From assembly GCA_003640385.1 (NCBI GenBank), contig RCAB01000063.1, positions 62,001-126,000 on the forward strand: a DNA stretch of 64,000 nucleotides, given 5' to 3'. Made by a program: the position numbers and the translations under genes. Source of the DNA: Setaria digitata (Eukaryota > Nematoda > Chromadorea > Rhabditida > Setariidae). Below the pieces are notes generated by a model. The model made no database searches. It saw only the letters and a list, made by a program, of their open reading frames with translations, and was not told the origin of the DNA. Shown piece by piece: positions 1 to 12,700 of the stretch; positions within the stretch are counted from its first letter, which is position 1; every line of letters begins with the position of its first letter.

Positions 1-556
1 AATCAGTTAGGAATGCTAGTTTACTAAGTTTGTAAATTATAATTTTTACATCAATAGTAAATTTATGAAAAAAAATTTTGCTTTTTTTTCCAACTCAATG
101 GGTAACAAAATGAATTTTTATTAATTGCAGTTGGGAGTTTGGGAAAAAATTAAATTTAGTTTGAATAATGAAAATAAATTAAAAGCGAAAAAAGTGCAAA
201 ATTTCACCGCCACAATTTGACTGCAATAAAATAAAATTAACTCAACCCAAATTTTTATGCCTCATAGTTTCAATATTCGAATCAGAAAGACAGGAATTGC
301 TAAACAAATAATAAAAAATTACATTAGGAAATTGAATTTAATTTTAATAATGATATTGTTCAAGCCCAATGGTTTTTTTTCTTTTTCATTTTTTTTTTTT
401 TTGAAATTATTTCTATAAATTGCAGAAAATTATATTTTTGCATGTTGCAATACAAATTTCAAATTATTTCTGCATTACAGTAAGTGCTCTGTAAATTTTC
501 CTTTTTATTTTTCAATTTTTCATTAAATAAGAGAAACGAACACTGATGTTATTGAC

Positions 557-594
557 AATATTTATTCATTATATATATATATCATAAAGCTTGC

Positions 595-625
<31 letters not shown>

Positions 626-777
626 TTTTTCTTTTTCATTTTTTTTTTTTTTTGAAATTATTTCTATAAATTGCAGAAAATTATATAGAAATAATTTCAA
701 AAAAAAAATGAAAAAGAAAAAAAACATATATATATATAATGCAAGCTTTATGATATATATATATATGAATAAATATT
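557..777. repeat. Long near-perfect inverted repeat (hairpin) with AT microsatellites
   Basis: The left arm (557-668) and right arm (684-777) are reverse complements apart from different lengths of the TA and poly-T runs, and the loop is only 15 nt. Each arm contains a TA dinucleotide run, an AAGCTTGCATTATA block, a T-rich/CTTTTTCATTTT block and GAAATTATTTCTATA. About 60 bp of the left arm also occurs as a direct copy at about 372-434, so the hairpin may have arisen by inverted duplication of that segment. No transposase ORF or target-site duplication is evident. Confidence 0.85.
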
Positions 778-1018
778 ATTGTATGTATATATATATAAGC
801 TGTTGTTTATATCACAATTTTCATATAATTTACTACTTTCGCAATCAACAATGCAAATAGGTGGAAAAGTAAAAATCATAAGTGCAATCACGGGAATTAT
901 AATTAGATGTTATCTAATTATACTATCCAGCAAATTAGCTAATCACATCTTCTCTCTTCATTCAGGAAAGCTTGGGAAAAATATTAAAATTTCATTTTCT
1001 GAAAACTGAGTAACTAAT

Positions 1019-1019
1019 G

Positions 1020-1056
<37 letters not shown>

Positions 1057-1068
1057 AAAGCAATGTCN
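1019..1068. repeat. Poly-A homopolymer run with adjacent ambiguous base
   Basis: An uninterrupted A run of about 37 nt, followed within 15 nt by an N at 1068. Sequence around this point should be treated as low quality. Confidence 0.9.
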
Positions 1069-4000
1069 AATGTCTGCTTTTCTGAAACCACTGTAAATGG
1101 ATGAAATTAACAAAAGGTATAAATAAATTAACAATGATAGTTGTGGTAATATTATGTTACCTTTTATTAAGGGAACATTAATTAGTTGGAAAATAATTAT
1201 TTATTTTTGCAGCATCAAAAAATACATCCCTGATTGAAATCATTTGTAACGGATGGTCAACATTTTGGAGAGTAAAATGTGAAAAAATTAATTCTTTTTC
1301 TTATATTACTGAAAAACTCATTTCAGCTCCTTCAATTAAATAATTAACAGATAACATAATGGAAAAATATCATAAAATATCAACTGATTGCAGTGTTTGG
1401 GATGCCATGCGAAAGGTCTTTACTAAGTGAAATTTTAAGCAGTGAATTTCTAGATACTGAAGAAACAAAAATAATCAGTTACGGAATAGTGTGGAGATTA
1501 TATTGTAGGAATAAAAAAAGTGCGCAAAAATCGCTGAATCTCTGAATCAATCTTTGGTTTAAACATCATTATTATTTTGGCTTATAATTTAATTTCACAT
1601 TTTCATTATTTTGTAGCAAAATGTTTCTTTAAAAAAAAAAGACAAAAATAAAATCGAGCAAATCTCGAAAACCTAACTTCTTATGACTATTAAACGAGGT
1701 TTAAATTTACGTAAAATGCCACAAAAGTGAAATCTCGAAAATTAAAAAATCAAAAATATTGCTTGTTCTAAATATACAAGTACCAAGTGGTAGCAGTAAA
1801 TGGGATGTTATATTGTCCTAATTTCTAGAAGAATTTTTTCTTATTCTTTTTTCATTCTATTTTCTGACAACACAATTTACTTCGGCTGCCATAAAACTAA
1901 GTATTTATTAATTTCACTTCGGAAAATTATCTGCAGCATTCATTTTTGCATCTGTGTTTGCTTGTTATGCTTAAATTACTGGAATAATTTTAATGATCAT
2001 TCAATTACACTCCTACAAATATTATTTATTCAGGAATTTTTTGAGAAAAAAAAGAATGGCACACTTATAAAATAATTCATAAAACATTCCGATATTCCCA
2101 CTGATAGCTGCATATCTATGCTGCTGATATAGCAACAGTTTTCCGGAAATTTGTATAAATTGCATTTCATGATACGAATTGTATTACAAAAATCATCAGA
2201 AATATTTTAAACTACACTAGAAATAATCTTTTCAAAGAACTTTTTAATAATAAAATGTCTCCTTCAAGATTTTTGTCTTCTTACAATGAAAGTAACGTTG
2301 ATCAGTTTGACTATTTCACTTTTCACTATTGTAATTGACTGAGATGATATGATATTTCTTATCATTTAAAGAAAGATAATCTTTAATCTCGTTGAAAAGA
2401 AAAGTTTGATAATCTAGGCAGTAAATAAACTGTTCTTTTTCATAGTTTGTTTTTTTCAGAGACATTGCCAAAAAAAAGTCAGGCTCAAAATGATGTAGCC
2501 TTGCAGCTTATCCTTTCATCGATTCTTACTTTTTGCAGCATATTTATCGGTTTCTTTGTTTTTTTTTTTTTTTTCACTATTTAAAAACAAAGAAAGTAAT
2601 TTAAACATTTTTACTAACATTCTTTGTTTTGAAATTTCAATTATTTTTTACAAATTTCTCATTATTGCTACTTCAGATTCAATACTTCTTGATACTAATT
2701 AATTTTAAATTTATGCAGATGTTACTTTCTCATATCGTTTTCTTTTCTTGTAAATTCATTAATTTCATATCTTCCAAATTTTTGTTTTTGTGTTAGTTTT
2801 ATAATTAGCGCCAATTTAATAACACTTGCTGTTACTAATTTTGGTAGATTGATTTTGTAATTTGATTACAGCTGTTGTAGAATGTTTTGTGTGCAAAAGA
2901 ATGATTTAATTTTTTCTCCTTTTTTTTTTCTTTTTTTTCTATTTGAAATATCATGGAATTTAGTTAAAAACTCTTATGGCTTTATTTCAGTTTTATTTTG
3001 AAGTAAATAACTGGTTAGTTGTTTGCCATACATATACCATCTCAGAGCAGTAAAAAATATTATTTTTAAAAAATTACAGGTAATTTTTAAAGTGTTAAAT
3101 ACTAACAAAAAAAAAAAAAAAAAGAAGAAAAAAACAAACAAAAACACATCTTTTACAAATAGCATTACATGTATTCGACAAATGAACTGGAAAATCAAAG
3201 AGATAATTTAATTGCTGCTTAACAAAAAAAAAAAAAAAGCGCGAATTAATTTCGTTCACTGTTTTCATTATCAGTGATTACTTGGCAAGCACCAGTAAAC
3301 ACTTCTCATTGTATAGAAAAAAGTAATTTTTCGGCGAAAAATTATTTTCTTCTTGGGTAAACTTCAGCCAATGTTTGCTACGAGGATTGAAAATGCGGGA
3401 AGTGATGATTGTAAAATAAAATGTTTTTCACAGCAATATGTTTACATTTCACATTCTTTTTCAGATTTTTAACTGTAGAAACTCTCCATACCTGGATTTA
3501 TTTGTTAAATTTATTGAATTCTAAAATCGATTTTGTTGTATTTTTTTCCAGGTGCAGCGAAGAATTTGCTGCGTTGTCACTGTAGGAGTAGTATGAAGTT
3601 GAGAAAATGATAAAAGTGGTGGTTTTTGGATGTTGCATGAAAACGGAAGCTCTACTAGTTAAATGTAAGCTGGTCAATGAATAAGTTTGTAGGATAGTAA
3701 CCTGATAGATCGAGTGGTGAATTAAAAATGATTTTTTGACTAAAGAAAAAAGTCATCATAGTTAAGGAACGAATTTCAACTACAGCTTAACTTCACTGAT
3801 ATAAATTTGAAGGAATTTGTTGTGAGTTTTCTCTCTTTTTTTTTTTTTTTTTTTGGAAGTTTACTAATTACTTGTATAACTTAAAAAGTTAAAATAATAT
3901 GCATATTACTCATTATTTAAGAAGGGCTAATCTGTTGGTATCAAAACTTTAGCTAGCTTTCCGACTGATAAACAAAAGATCATATATTTCCTGCTGGCCC

Positions 4001-4711
4001 AAAACAAAGTTCAAATGGCCTTTGGATTTTAAATAGCCAGAGAAAATAACACAAATAATTGACCATTCCTTAAGAATGCAATTAGTTAGTTGCATCATGA
4101 GCAATTAACGTAGCGAAAATTAATAATTTTGTAGTGAACAAAACAAAGCTGTCTAATTCAATTCTTTGCTTCTTTTGTTCTTTAAATTTTATTCTCTTTA
4201 ATACCAGTTGCCAAATTCAATTATCGTTTACAAATAAACACATCCAAACATACAAATAACTTTAAAAAAAAAGTTACCGTTACTGAAAAAAAAAAAAGGA
4301 TAAAAAAACTGTTTATATAGGCGTAATAGAATGATTTGGTTTAGTATTTAGAAAATACCTTAAATGTTTCATAAACTGACCAAGTTCATATTAAATTATG
4401 TCTAAATCGCACCACGTTAACATACCTTTGTAATCGTACTGCTGTGATCTTTTGCTTCCTTTCATCAATTGTGAACATATGTGGTAATCCATTTGAAGTA
4501 ATTACAATTTTAATCTACCTGTAATTAATTGAAATGATTTTAGATTATGCGTAAATTTTTTTCGTTTTCCATCGACACTTAAATCATTGCTATCGAAAAA
4601 AATTTGAAGGGGAAAAAAAAAAGGTGAAAGAAAAAAAGAAAAGTTGTGCTTTATTTATGAACCTTGACAATTTCTCCTTTCTAATTATCATTTTTGCTGA
4701 ATTCGAGAATT

Positions 4712-4921
4712 TTATTGAATGGATGTGGACCAGGATTTAGCCTGTATAAACATTTCTTTTCTCGAGTAAAAGAAGGCCATACGGGCAACCACGCCTTCCC
4801 CAATACCACCGTAATCCCGACTTATTTCCGGCACCACCAGACGTATTTTCAATTTGCTTTTCACCTCACTAACTATTTTAGACGATTCAATCGGTGGCAT
4901 AGTTAAATTTTTATTACTCAT
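4712..4921 (-). CDS. Small hypothetical protein (69 aa)
   Basis: A single-exon ORF of 69 codons whose composition is clearly less AT-biased than the flanks. The residues are well mixed and include a central IRLVVPEISRDYGGIGEG segment. The stop codon overlaps AATAAA, a possible poly(A) signal. No signal peptide, membrane segment or familiar domain is visible, and there is no strong acceptor directly before the ATG. I do not recognise the protein. It could be a real small gene, an exon of a larger minus-strand gene, or a decayed copy. Confidence 0.35.
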   Translation of the reverse strand: MSNKNLTMPPIESSKIVSEVKSKLKIRLVVPEISRDYGGIGEGVVARMAFFYSRKEMFIQAKSWSTSIQ

Positions 4922-5963
4922 ATTTACAGGAATTTTTCTTTTCTTTCATATTTTGTATTGAGAATAGAGAAAAAAAAATTAAAAAAAGAAAAAAAAACAG
5001 GTGGAAGAAAAAGAAAGGAAAATTTCATTAATTAGTAACGGATCAATAATTAAGAGAGAACTTCACTAGACGAAAACAATTTAATTTCAAGTTTCTAGCA
5101 GTAAAATTTAACTTAATGAAATTTGAATAATTATAACTGGGATTATTATAACGGATCGTTTAACAATGGAATTTTAAACTATCATTCATTTATACTATAT
5201 TCTAGTAGCTTATTAGGCAAAAAATAATAATAAAACAGAAAAATAGGCTCTTATGGAGATATCCTAAATAAATAATCAAAAAATTTGTGAAAAGTTTCTT
5301 GCTATTGTCATAAATCAAACGAACTTATAGATAGATTTGATATATTAAAAACAACAAATGATTTTAGAAATGTAAACATCATCAACTTCAAGACTGAAAG
5401 GAATGTTGATAATGATGAAAGCTCTACAAAAACTTTCGCAGAGCTATATTATCAACATCTTCCTAATTATCATATCCAAATTTTATTTTCCATTTTATAA
5501 TTAAGTAATTTAATTGGGATAGTATAATCATTCAAATAAATTATTGATGAATTCCATTTTCCTTTTTTCTTCTTTTTCTTGTTTTTTCTTTTTTTTTTCT
5601 TTTTTTTTTTCTTAAAAGTATGTCTGTTTATTTACGAATTATTGGCCAATAAGCAATAAGTACAAAGAAATACGAAATGTGACAGACTACATCCTTTTGG
5701 ATTTTCGTATACGAATTAGCACAGCATTTATTCATTACCTGGCTGTTCCAATAATTCTTTCATTTGTTTGAACAACGAACTTTTCATACAAAATTGTCGC
5801 AAAATTTCATGTTTTTCATTTTTGTCCTTCACTAATTATACATTTTTAAGTTAGACAAAATTAGCTTCTTTTCCAACAATCCATTCGAATTTAACTTAAT
5901 ATATTTTAAATTAAAATTTTTTTCTTCGTAATGTTTACATTTACTAAGGAAATGTTACATAAC

Positions 5964-6000
<37 letters not shown>

Positions 6001-6318
6001 TGAATGATAGAATGTTAGGCAATGAAAGAAATAACAGAAGTTTCTAAATAATTAGTTCTATTCAATTTTCATTTTCCAAGGATATTTTCACTTATTAATT
6101 TCAATATATTCATTCAATGGGATAATTTTCAGGAAGTGAAATTATTCGGGAAAATAGCGACAATAACTTTCTTCTAGAATTTTATATTGTTTAAAAATCA
6201 AACAAAAAAAAGGAAAAAAAATGAAGAATTGTTGTAAATTAACTACTTATCCTTGACAAAAGAAGTGTTAAATAATTCGAAGTCATGCTATTCAAAGTTG
6301 TGGAGTCATCATCATTGC

Positions 6319-6338
6319 TATTATTATTATTATTATTG

Positions 6339-6377
<39 letters not shown>

Positions 6378-6655
6378 ATTCTGTTATGAAAATTCTGCCG
6401 TGTCAGCTGCTTTTAATGTTCTTCCTGGCTCATTCATACCAGTTGCAAATTTCTTGCAAAAATACTGATCAAGTAAGTTGATTTGTTTCAGTTTCAATTT
6501 GATTTTATGTCCATTTCATCATTTTTAAATTTCTTCATTCATACTACGACTGGTAAATCTGGAAAATAAAATTTTTAACTTTCCAGCCAGTATTTTATCA
6601 TATTATTATGATAATATGATAAAATATATGATATATATTATTATTATTATTATTG

Positions 6656-6694
<39 letters not shown>

Positions 6695-6704
6695 ATTCTG
6701 TTAT
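6319..6704. repeat. 69-bp exact direct duplication (6319-6387 and 6636-6704)
   Basis: Two identical 69-bp copies 317 bp apart, each made of (ATT)n, GTT, (ATT)n, (ATC ATT)n and then a non-repetitive TAATTCTGTTAT tail. Because the tail is also identical, this looks like duplication of a segment rather than independent microsatellite growth. Copy 1 ends on the first two bases of the TIKI start codon. Copy 2 lies in the first intron. A separate 13-bp inverted repeat (6593-6605 / 6612-6624) lies just before copy 2. Confidence 0.9.
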
Positions 6705-9700
6705 AATAAATAGTACTTTGATAATAATTATTTTCTAAGTTTTGTAAAGTTTGCAACATATTGTAAAGAATCAAAATTAAAATTGAAATCCTTGAATACT
6801 GAAATTGAGATATCAACTAGCTTTGACTTTCACATCATTTACTTGTGCGAATTTTTCTGCAATATTCCATTCATCATAATATTTAGGGAAGTAGACTTCA
6901 ACTTAGTGAAAAAACAAATGAAATTCTCTCTAGCTGTAGAGTGTTTAATTTAAGGATAATAAGTTTCATGCTAAGTTTTACATAATTAATGAAATTTAAT
7001 ATTTGAAGTGAAAATTATTTTAAACTTTCTGCAACATTAATGAAAAAACAAAGAAGCAATTATTTCAGTTCATTTCTTTAGTCATTGTTTTGATTAAAAA
7101 AAAAAAAAAAAAAAAAAAAAAGAAAAGAATGGAGAACAAGAACAAAATATTGACAAGTTTTAAAAGCATTTTCAGAACTGCTTCTTCTAATAATTTTTTT
7201 TTCCTCTACGAATTCTTTTCTTTTTTCTTTTTTTTCTCTTTTTCTTTTTCTTTTTTTTTTTTTTTTTTTAGAAAGATAAAATAAATTTCAGCAAAAAGAA
7301 AAAATAAAATTAATCCTTTCAGTTGGAATTTCAATATCTATTTCAGGAATGAATTTCTAAAAGATAAAATAATTGGCAGTCGTCCTAAAAGATAAAATAA
7401 TTAACAATCCTTTTTAGGTGCGCAAAAAATCAATTTTCCTATGGTCGATTGAACGAAATGAAATTGTTGAAGGCTACATGTTTGGAACAATTCATGTACC
7501 ATTTACAGAAGTCTGGGAACAAGGCAAGTTTGCGGGAGAATTTTTGACAAAATTTTATCCTTAAAGAAAAAAAAAAAATGAAAACTATAAGGTTTGCGAT
7601 GAATTCCATCCTACATTTTTTTTGTGGCAAAATTTTAAGTTTTATGAAAACGAAATTATGCATTTTATATTATTAATTAATATACTACCTTTAATACGAT
7701 AGAAATGACCGCCATTTTTAGGCAAATAAATGTGGTATTTCTGTAAAATCACAGATTTTTCATCGTAACATTTAATTACAATAATCCTGAATTCAGCTAA
7801 TCCATTATTTAGTCTATGAGAAAAGTGATAAGCAATTTTAGGCCTATATAATCACAGTTACACTAATATTGATAAACTATCTGCAGTTTCAATCACAGTG
7901 TTCATAAATGCAACTGTTGTGTCAGTTACATAATAGTCATTTATCATACCTATGAGAAAAAGAAGCTGTAAGAACTTTAGAAATTAATATTATAGATTTT
8001 TTTTTTCTTGTTTAAAATAACAAAATATAACACCATATAACAAAATGACTATGGTAATTACTTCTCAATTAGTTGTGAGATCAGTTAGGGCACTGGCTCA
8101 ATTTCGATTACTGCATTTTAGTCAAACGATACAACCATGAAAGTAATTTGCTGAAAGAGAGTTACTATAGATCAGCTATCATATTACTAATTAATTTGTT
8201 CGATCAATTAATAACCCTCTGTATCGATAGTTTCACATGGTGGTATGTCGTGCAAAATGCATAATGCATGCAGCATGCAGAAATAACAAAAGAATTGATG
8301 GAAAGGCTTTTAAATGTTGCCCTACTGAATGGTTGGCTACCCATTAAACTTGAAAGCATTTCGTTATGGGTTCCCGTCCTGTCGAGAATAATAGATCCTT
8401 AAGTAAGAGCAATCGTTTGACCGTGTAGTTATTATAATAGTCGAAGTAGAAGTTGAAGTAATAGCCAAATCCATTGTGATATTTTAGGAAGTAATTACGC
8501 GGTGAACTAAAATACATGTATTCCATTTCTTCTTTCCTTTTCCTCTCCCTTATTTTATCTCGGCACTCTTGCAATCATCTTCCCTTCCGTTTAATTGATT
8601 TAATAATTCTACCTCCCCTCATTTTTCGTCTTCTCTAAATATAAAAATACATCAATTTATCATTTTATCACTTTCTCCTATACAGTAATTGTTTAAAAAA
8701 AAAAAAAATTTCTACGCTGAACTGATTCAGTTGTTACTTGCATCTAGAATTTCTGATCAAATTTTCATTAACAAATAGAAATTTTTAGAAATGAAACAGA
8801 ACGATATGTAAATTTTTCAAATCGTTCGCTTTTAAAATTCAAATTTTACATTATTAAATATTCTTTAACCAAAATGCATCATTACCTTTTTTTTTTTTTT
8901 TTTCCAATGAAAGTAAGGATCTTGATGCTAAAAGAAAAAACTGTCATTTCAAAGGAACACGATTGCTGCTGTAATCTTATTGAATGGAATTGGCAGAACA
9001 ATTAAAAATTTTAATAATTAAAATTTGAGGTCCAATTAATAGGAATATGTTTAATAAAGAAGAGACCCAATTAATTCCTAGGATTTAATCGAATTAAATG
9101 ATTTCAGGTGCTATATAAATTTGGGAGTATTTCTAGCTTTCATAGTTGAAATTAGGAATAAAATTTTTCAACAAATCAGCGAATTTCTTTGAAAAGATGC
9201 ATATTTCAAATTAAATTAACTTTTTTTTTTTTTTTTTTTTTGCTTTTTCTGTTCATTTGTATAATAAATAATTTAATTACAGTATCAGAAAAAGTAAAAA
9301 CAGCATTTGCACGATCAGATTCTGTGGTTTTTGAACTGGATCTTTACAATGCAAATACAATTGAACGATTATCGGAATGTAAGAATATTCCGGGCGGTGG
9401 TACAGTGAAGGATTATTTGTCTCCCAGATTATATCTCAGGCTAGAACATTGTACGCCTGCTACTGAGACTTTTTTTTTTTTCTAATAAGAATATATGGTA
9501 TGGAGAAATTTTAGGTTTTTCACTTCTCTTTTCTTTTTTGTCTTTTCAAGATTTTTATCTCGTCTTAATAAGATGTTTGACATTCTTGTTGATGGAAAAG
9601 TCTACTTTTAAGACAAATTCTAGGAGATGGCATTCTTTCTTCGTTTTTTTTTTTTTTTGCCTAAAATTGCAAAAAAAAGAGTTTTTTCCGTTCTTTGGAG

Positions 9701-12700
9701 TTCCAATTATCCCTTAACATTCTGCCTTTTTCTTTTTTTTCTCTTTACTAGGACTATTAGAATCTATTGTCCTCAGACCTTATTTGAATGATTCTATCCT
9801 TAATCTGCTGATCATTTCAAAACTTCATTAGTTTTGTTTAGCAGTAATCGAAGAAGTAAGAAGTGAAGTCAAAATTAATTGTTCTTTCAAATCAGATGGT
9901 GTTATTAGCAAGTGCAATTGATTTTTGCCGATATCATTTCAGTAAATTAAGTTTAAATTTTGAGACGAAGAAGAAAAAAAAAAAAAAAACTTGGAAATAA
10001 ACTTTCAGCACCTAAGACGAGTGGAAGCAATAGTGAAAACAAAAATGAGGAAATTGATGCTTAACTTTTTTTTAACAACATTTAATATTTAACAAAAAAA
10101 TGCTCTTAATGATTTTACCAATGATTTGTTGTTAATTTCAAATATTCATTATTACATAATTTAATGATATATATATTATAAAACCATTGCCTTCGTAGAA
10201 TTTTAAAAAATATATACTTCTAGGATGAAGTGAAAAGTAAAATGTACATTTGTTGAAAAGTAACAACTACTCCTAACTTGTCATTTTAAAATTGTATCAT
10301 TTTACTTAAAAGCTAGCATTTTTAATTATTAGCTGAAAAAAATTGAAAAAAAAAAATTAAGATATGAAAATCTATCGGAATCGACTGGAAAAGCAATATG
10401 GCTGGAAAGAAAATTCACAATCTGCAACAGATGCGAGAAATCGTCCAAGACATATGTTTGAAAATATTGCCGGTAAATTTTTAATCTTTTTAATCATGCA
10501 TCTTCTAAAGAGAGAAATTTTAGGAAAAAAATCATTTTTTTTTTTTTGAAAATTAATTAACAACATTTTTCTCCTTTAATATATTCATACTTTTATTTAC
10601 ATAGCAAATAGTAATAAAACTGATATTAGTAAACATAATAAATTAATGAACTGATCCATATTACTGTTTACCCATTTATGTTATTTCTCTCCAAATGGTG
10701 TCGTAAAATATGCTACCATAAGGTAAATAACATTGTTTATCTTCTAACCTCGTTAAGATAGATTATAGACAATTATACCAAAATATTTTACCCATGTAAA
10801 TTTTTGTAAACTTTTACCAAAATTAGAAAAAAAAAAACTTCTAAAAAACAAAAAAAAAAAAAAATTCACAAATCTTTATTAAAATGAAAAAATGCATGCT
10901 AAACATTAATTGTAGCAATATTTACTTTTTTTGTTTTCCTTCCAGAAGGATGGGAAAGACGCCGACCAGTTTGGTTACTATTTTTGTTGTATCAATTGAG
11001 TGAAAAATATCTTTATCGAGAGCATACACCAATGCTCGACCTATTTCTTGCTCAATATGCTCTTGAGCTTAACAAAAAACTTTATTCAATAGAAACTGCT
11101 ACTGAGGTTAACTTTCTTTTGTAGCTTTATGTAACTTTAAAATTCACTTCCTTGATTTTATTTAAATGTTTGTATTTCAGTCAATTTTTTCCCCTTCGTT
11201 TCATCTTCAGTGATTCTTTCCCACTCTGTTGAGCTTCCAACTTGTTTTTTTTTTTCTTTTTTTATACTGCAAATTTTATTTAATGCAATTTTTGAGAATT
11301 AACAATTTTAATGAAAATGCACACTCTTTTACCATTTAATTTATTTAATTAAACAGTTAGTCAACAGTTGGTAATTCCGCCAATTAATTAAGTCATTTAA
11401 TATTTTCAGCAATGTAATCCGTTACGATCAGTGCGTATGGATCAGGTTAGTATAAGTTGTAGAAATTTTTCTTTTTTTTATCTTTAGAATTATAAAATGT
11501 GCATTGTTTAATAGGTAACTTATTATATTGGAAAGAAATGTTGCAGGATTTACTCTTAATTAATTTAAAAAAAAAAACAGAAAACAAAAAAAAAAAAAAA
11601 AGGAAAAAAAAAACAAACCTTGTTGTTTCTAGAAATTTCTTTCAGAACTGCCAAGGTATTAATATCAGCTTATGAATCAGCATGAGAACAATAAATAAAT
11701 CGAAATAAACAACAAAATTTCATGAATTCCATCAATTTTCCTCGCGTGAATGTTCATATTTTGTCAAAACTCTTATTTGGAACAATTTTTTTTTGTTAAT
11801 GTTTTAAGTCTTTTGCCAAGTATACAACTGGAAAACAATGAAGAAAATGTGGGGGAGTAATAATTATTAAATGTGATCGAAATAGTTTGGTTAATTACTG
11901 TGTAAACAGTTCGAGAATTTAGTGTGCAAGTGATTAATTTGCTTGTAATTAAAGTGAAGTGGACGCGAAAATTACTACACCACCACATCAATCTATATAT
12001 ATATTATATTCATACAGGCACAAATGGATGTTAAAATTATTGCAATCACTTGTTTGATTGATCCGACCTTTGACTTTTCGGTTAATATATTTTAGAAGTG
12101 CCAATGCATAAAATTAGAAAATGTAACTCGGTAAAAATAAATCAATTCCATTTAATTCAATATGAGTTATGTGGTAACTCATCTATTATTGTAAAACTTC
12201 CTGTTATAAATTTTAGAAAAAAAGAGAGATTCTCGAATTAAAAAAAAAAATTTAATTGATGATTTTATATTAGAAATTCGACAAATCTTCGGATATAAAA
12301 ACAGCATAGTTAATGCAAATAATTATGAATAATTCTGCTATATCATTATAATGAAAGTAGATGAATAAATAATTATAGTTACAAATATATTCATGATCAT
12401 TTTATTCTCTCTAACCAAAGCATCATTTTTTTCTTTTTTTAGTTACTATTTGCAATCAATTATACCTTATCATATTTGGAATTTGAACATAATTTAACGA
12501 TAACGGGAATGCAGTCAAATAACAGTGGCATTGCTAATCTAATCAACAGTTACAAGTGTGGCTCATTGGATGAATCTTTGTTCAATAGTGATTCCAAACG
12601 TTTCATAAATCAAGGATTTAGTATTACAGTTGAGCTTGACAAGAAGGCACAAGAAGTAATGTTGAAAATGTTTTACCTTACCTTTAAAATTTCAAAGAAT

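Larger units (their letters stand above)
1..6385. other. Intergenic, AT-rich, no large gene recognised
   Basis: About 6.4 kb with very low GC, many poly-A and poly-T runs and only short ORFs made mostly of Ile, Asn, Lys and Phe. No exon chain could be followed on either strand. It contains the inverted repeat at 557-777, a 37-nt poly-A run with an ambiguous base at 1068, and a small minus-strand ORF at 4712-4921. A GC-richer patch after TTTTTCCAG near 3550 could be an isolated exon, but nothing links to it. Confidence 0.6.

Noticed and set aside
3540..3600. TTTTTCCAG followed by a short GC-richer open stretch (VQRRICCVVTVGVV)
   Set aside because: No upstream or downstream exon could be linked, so it is not reported as a gene.
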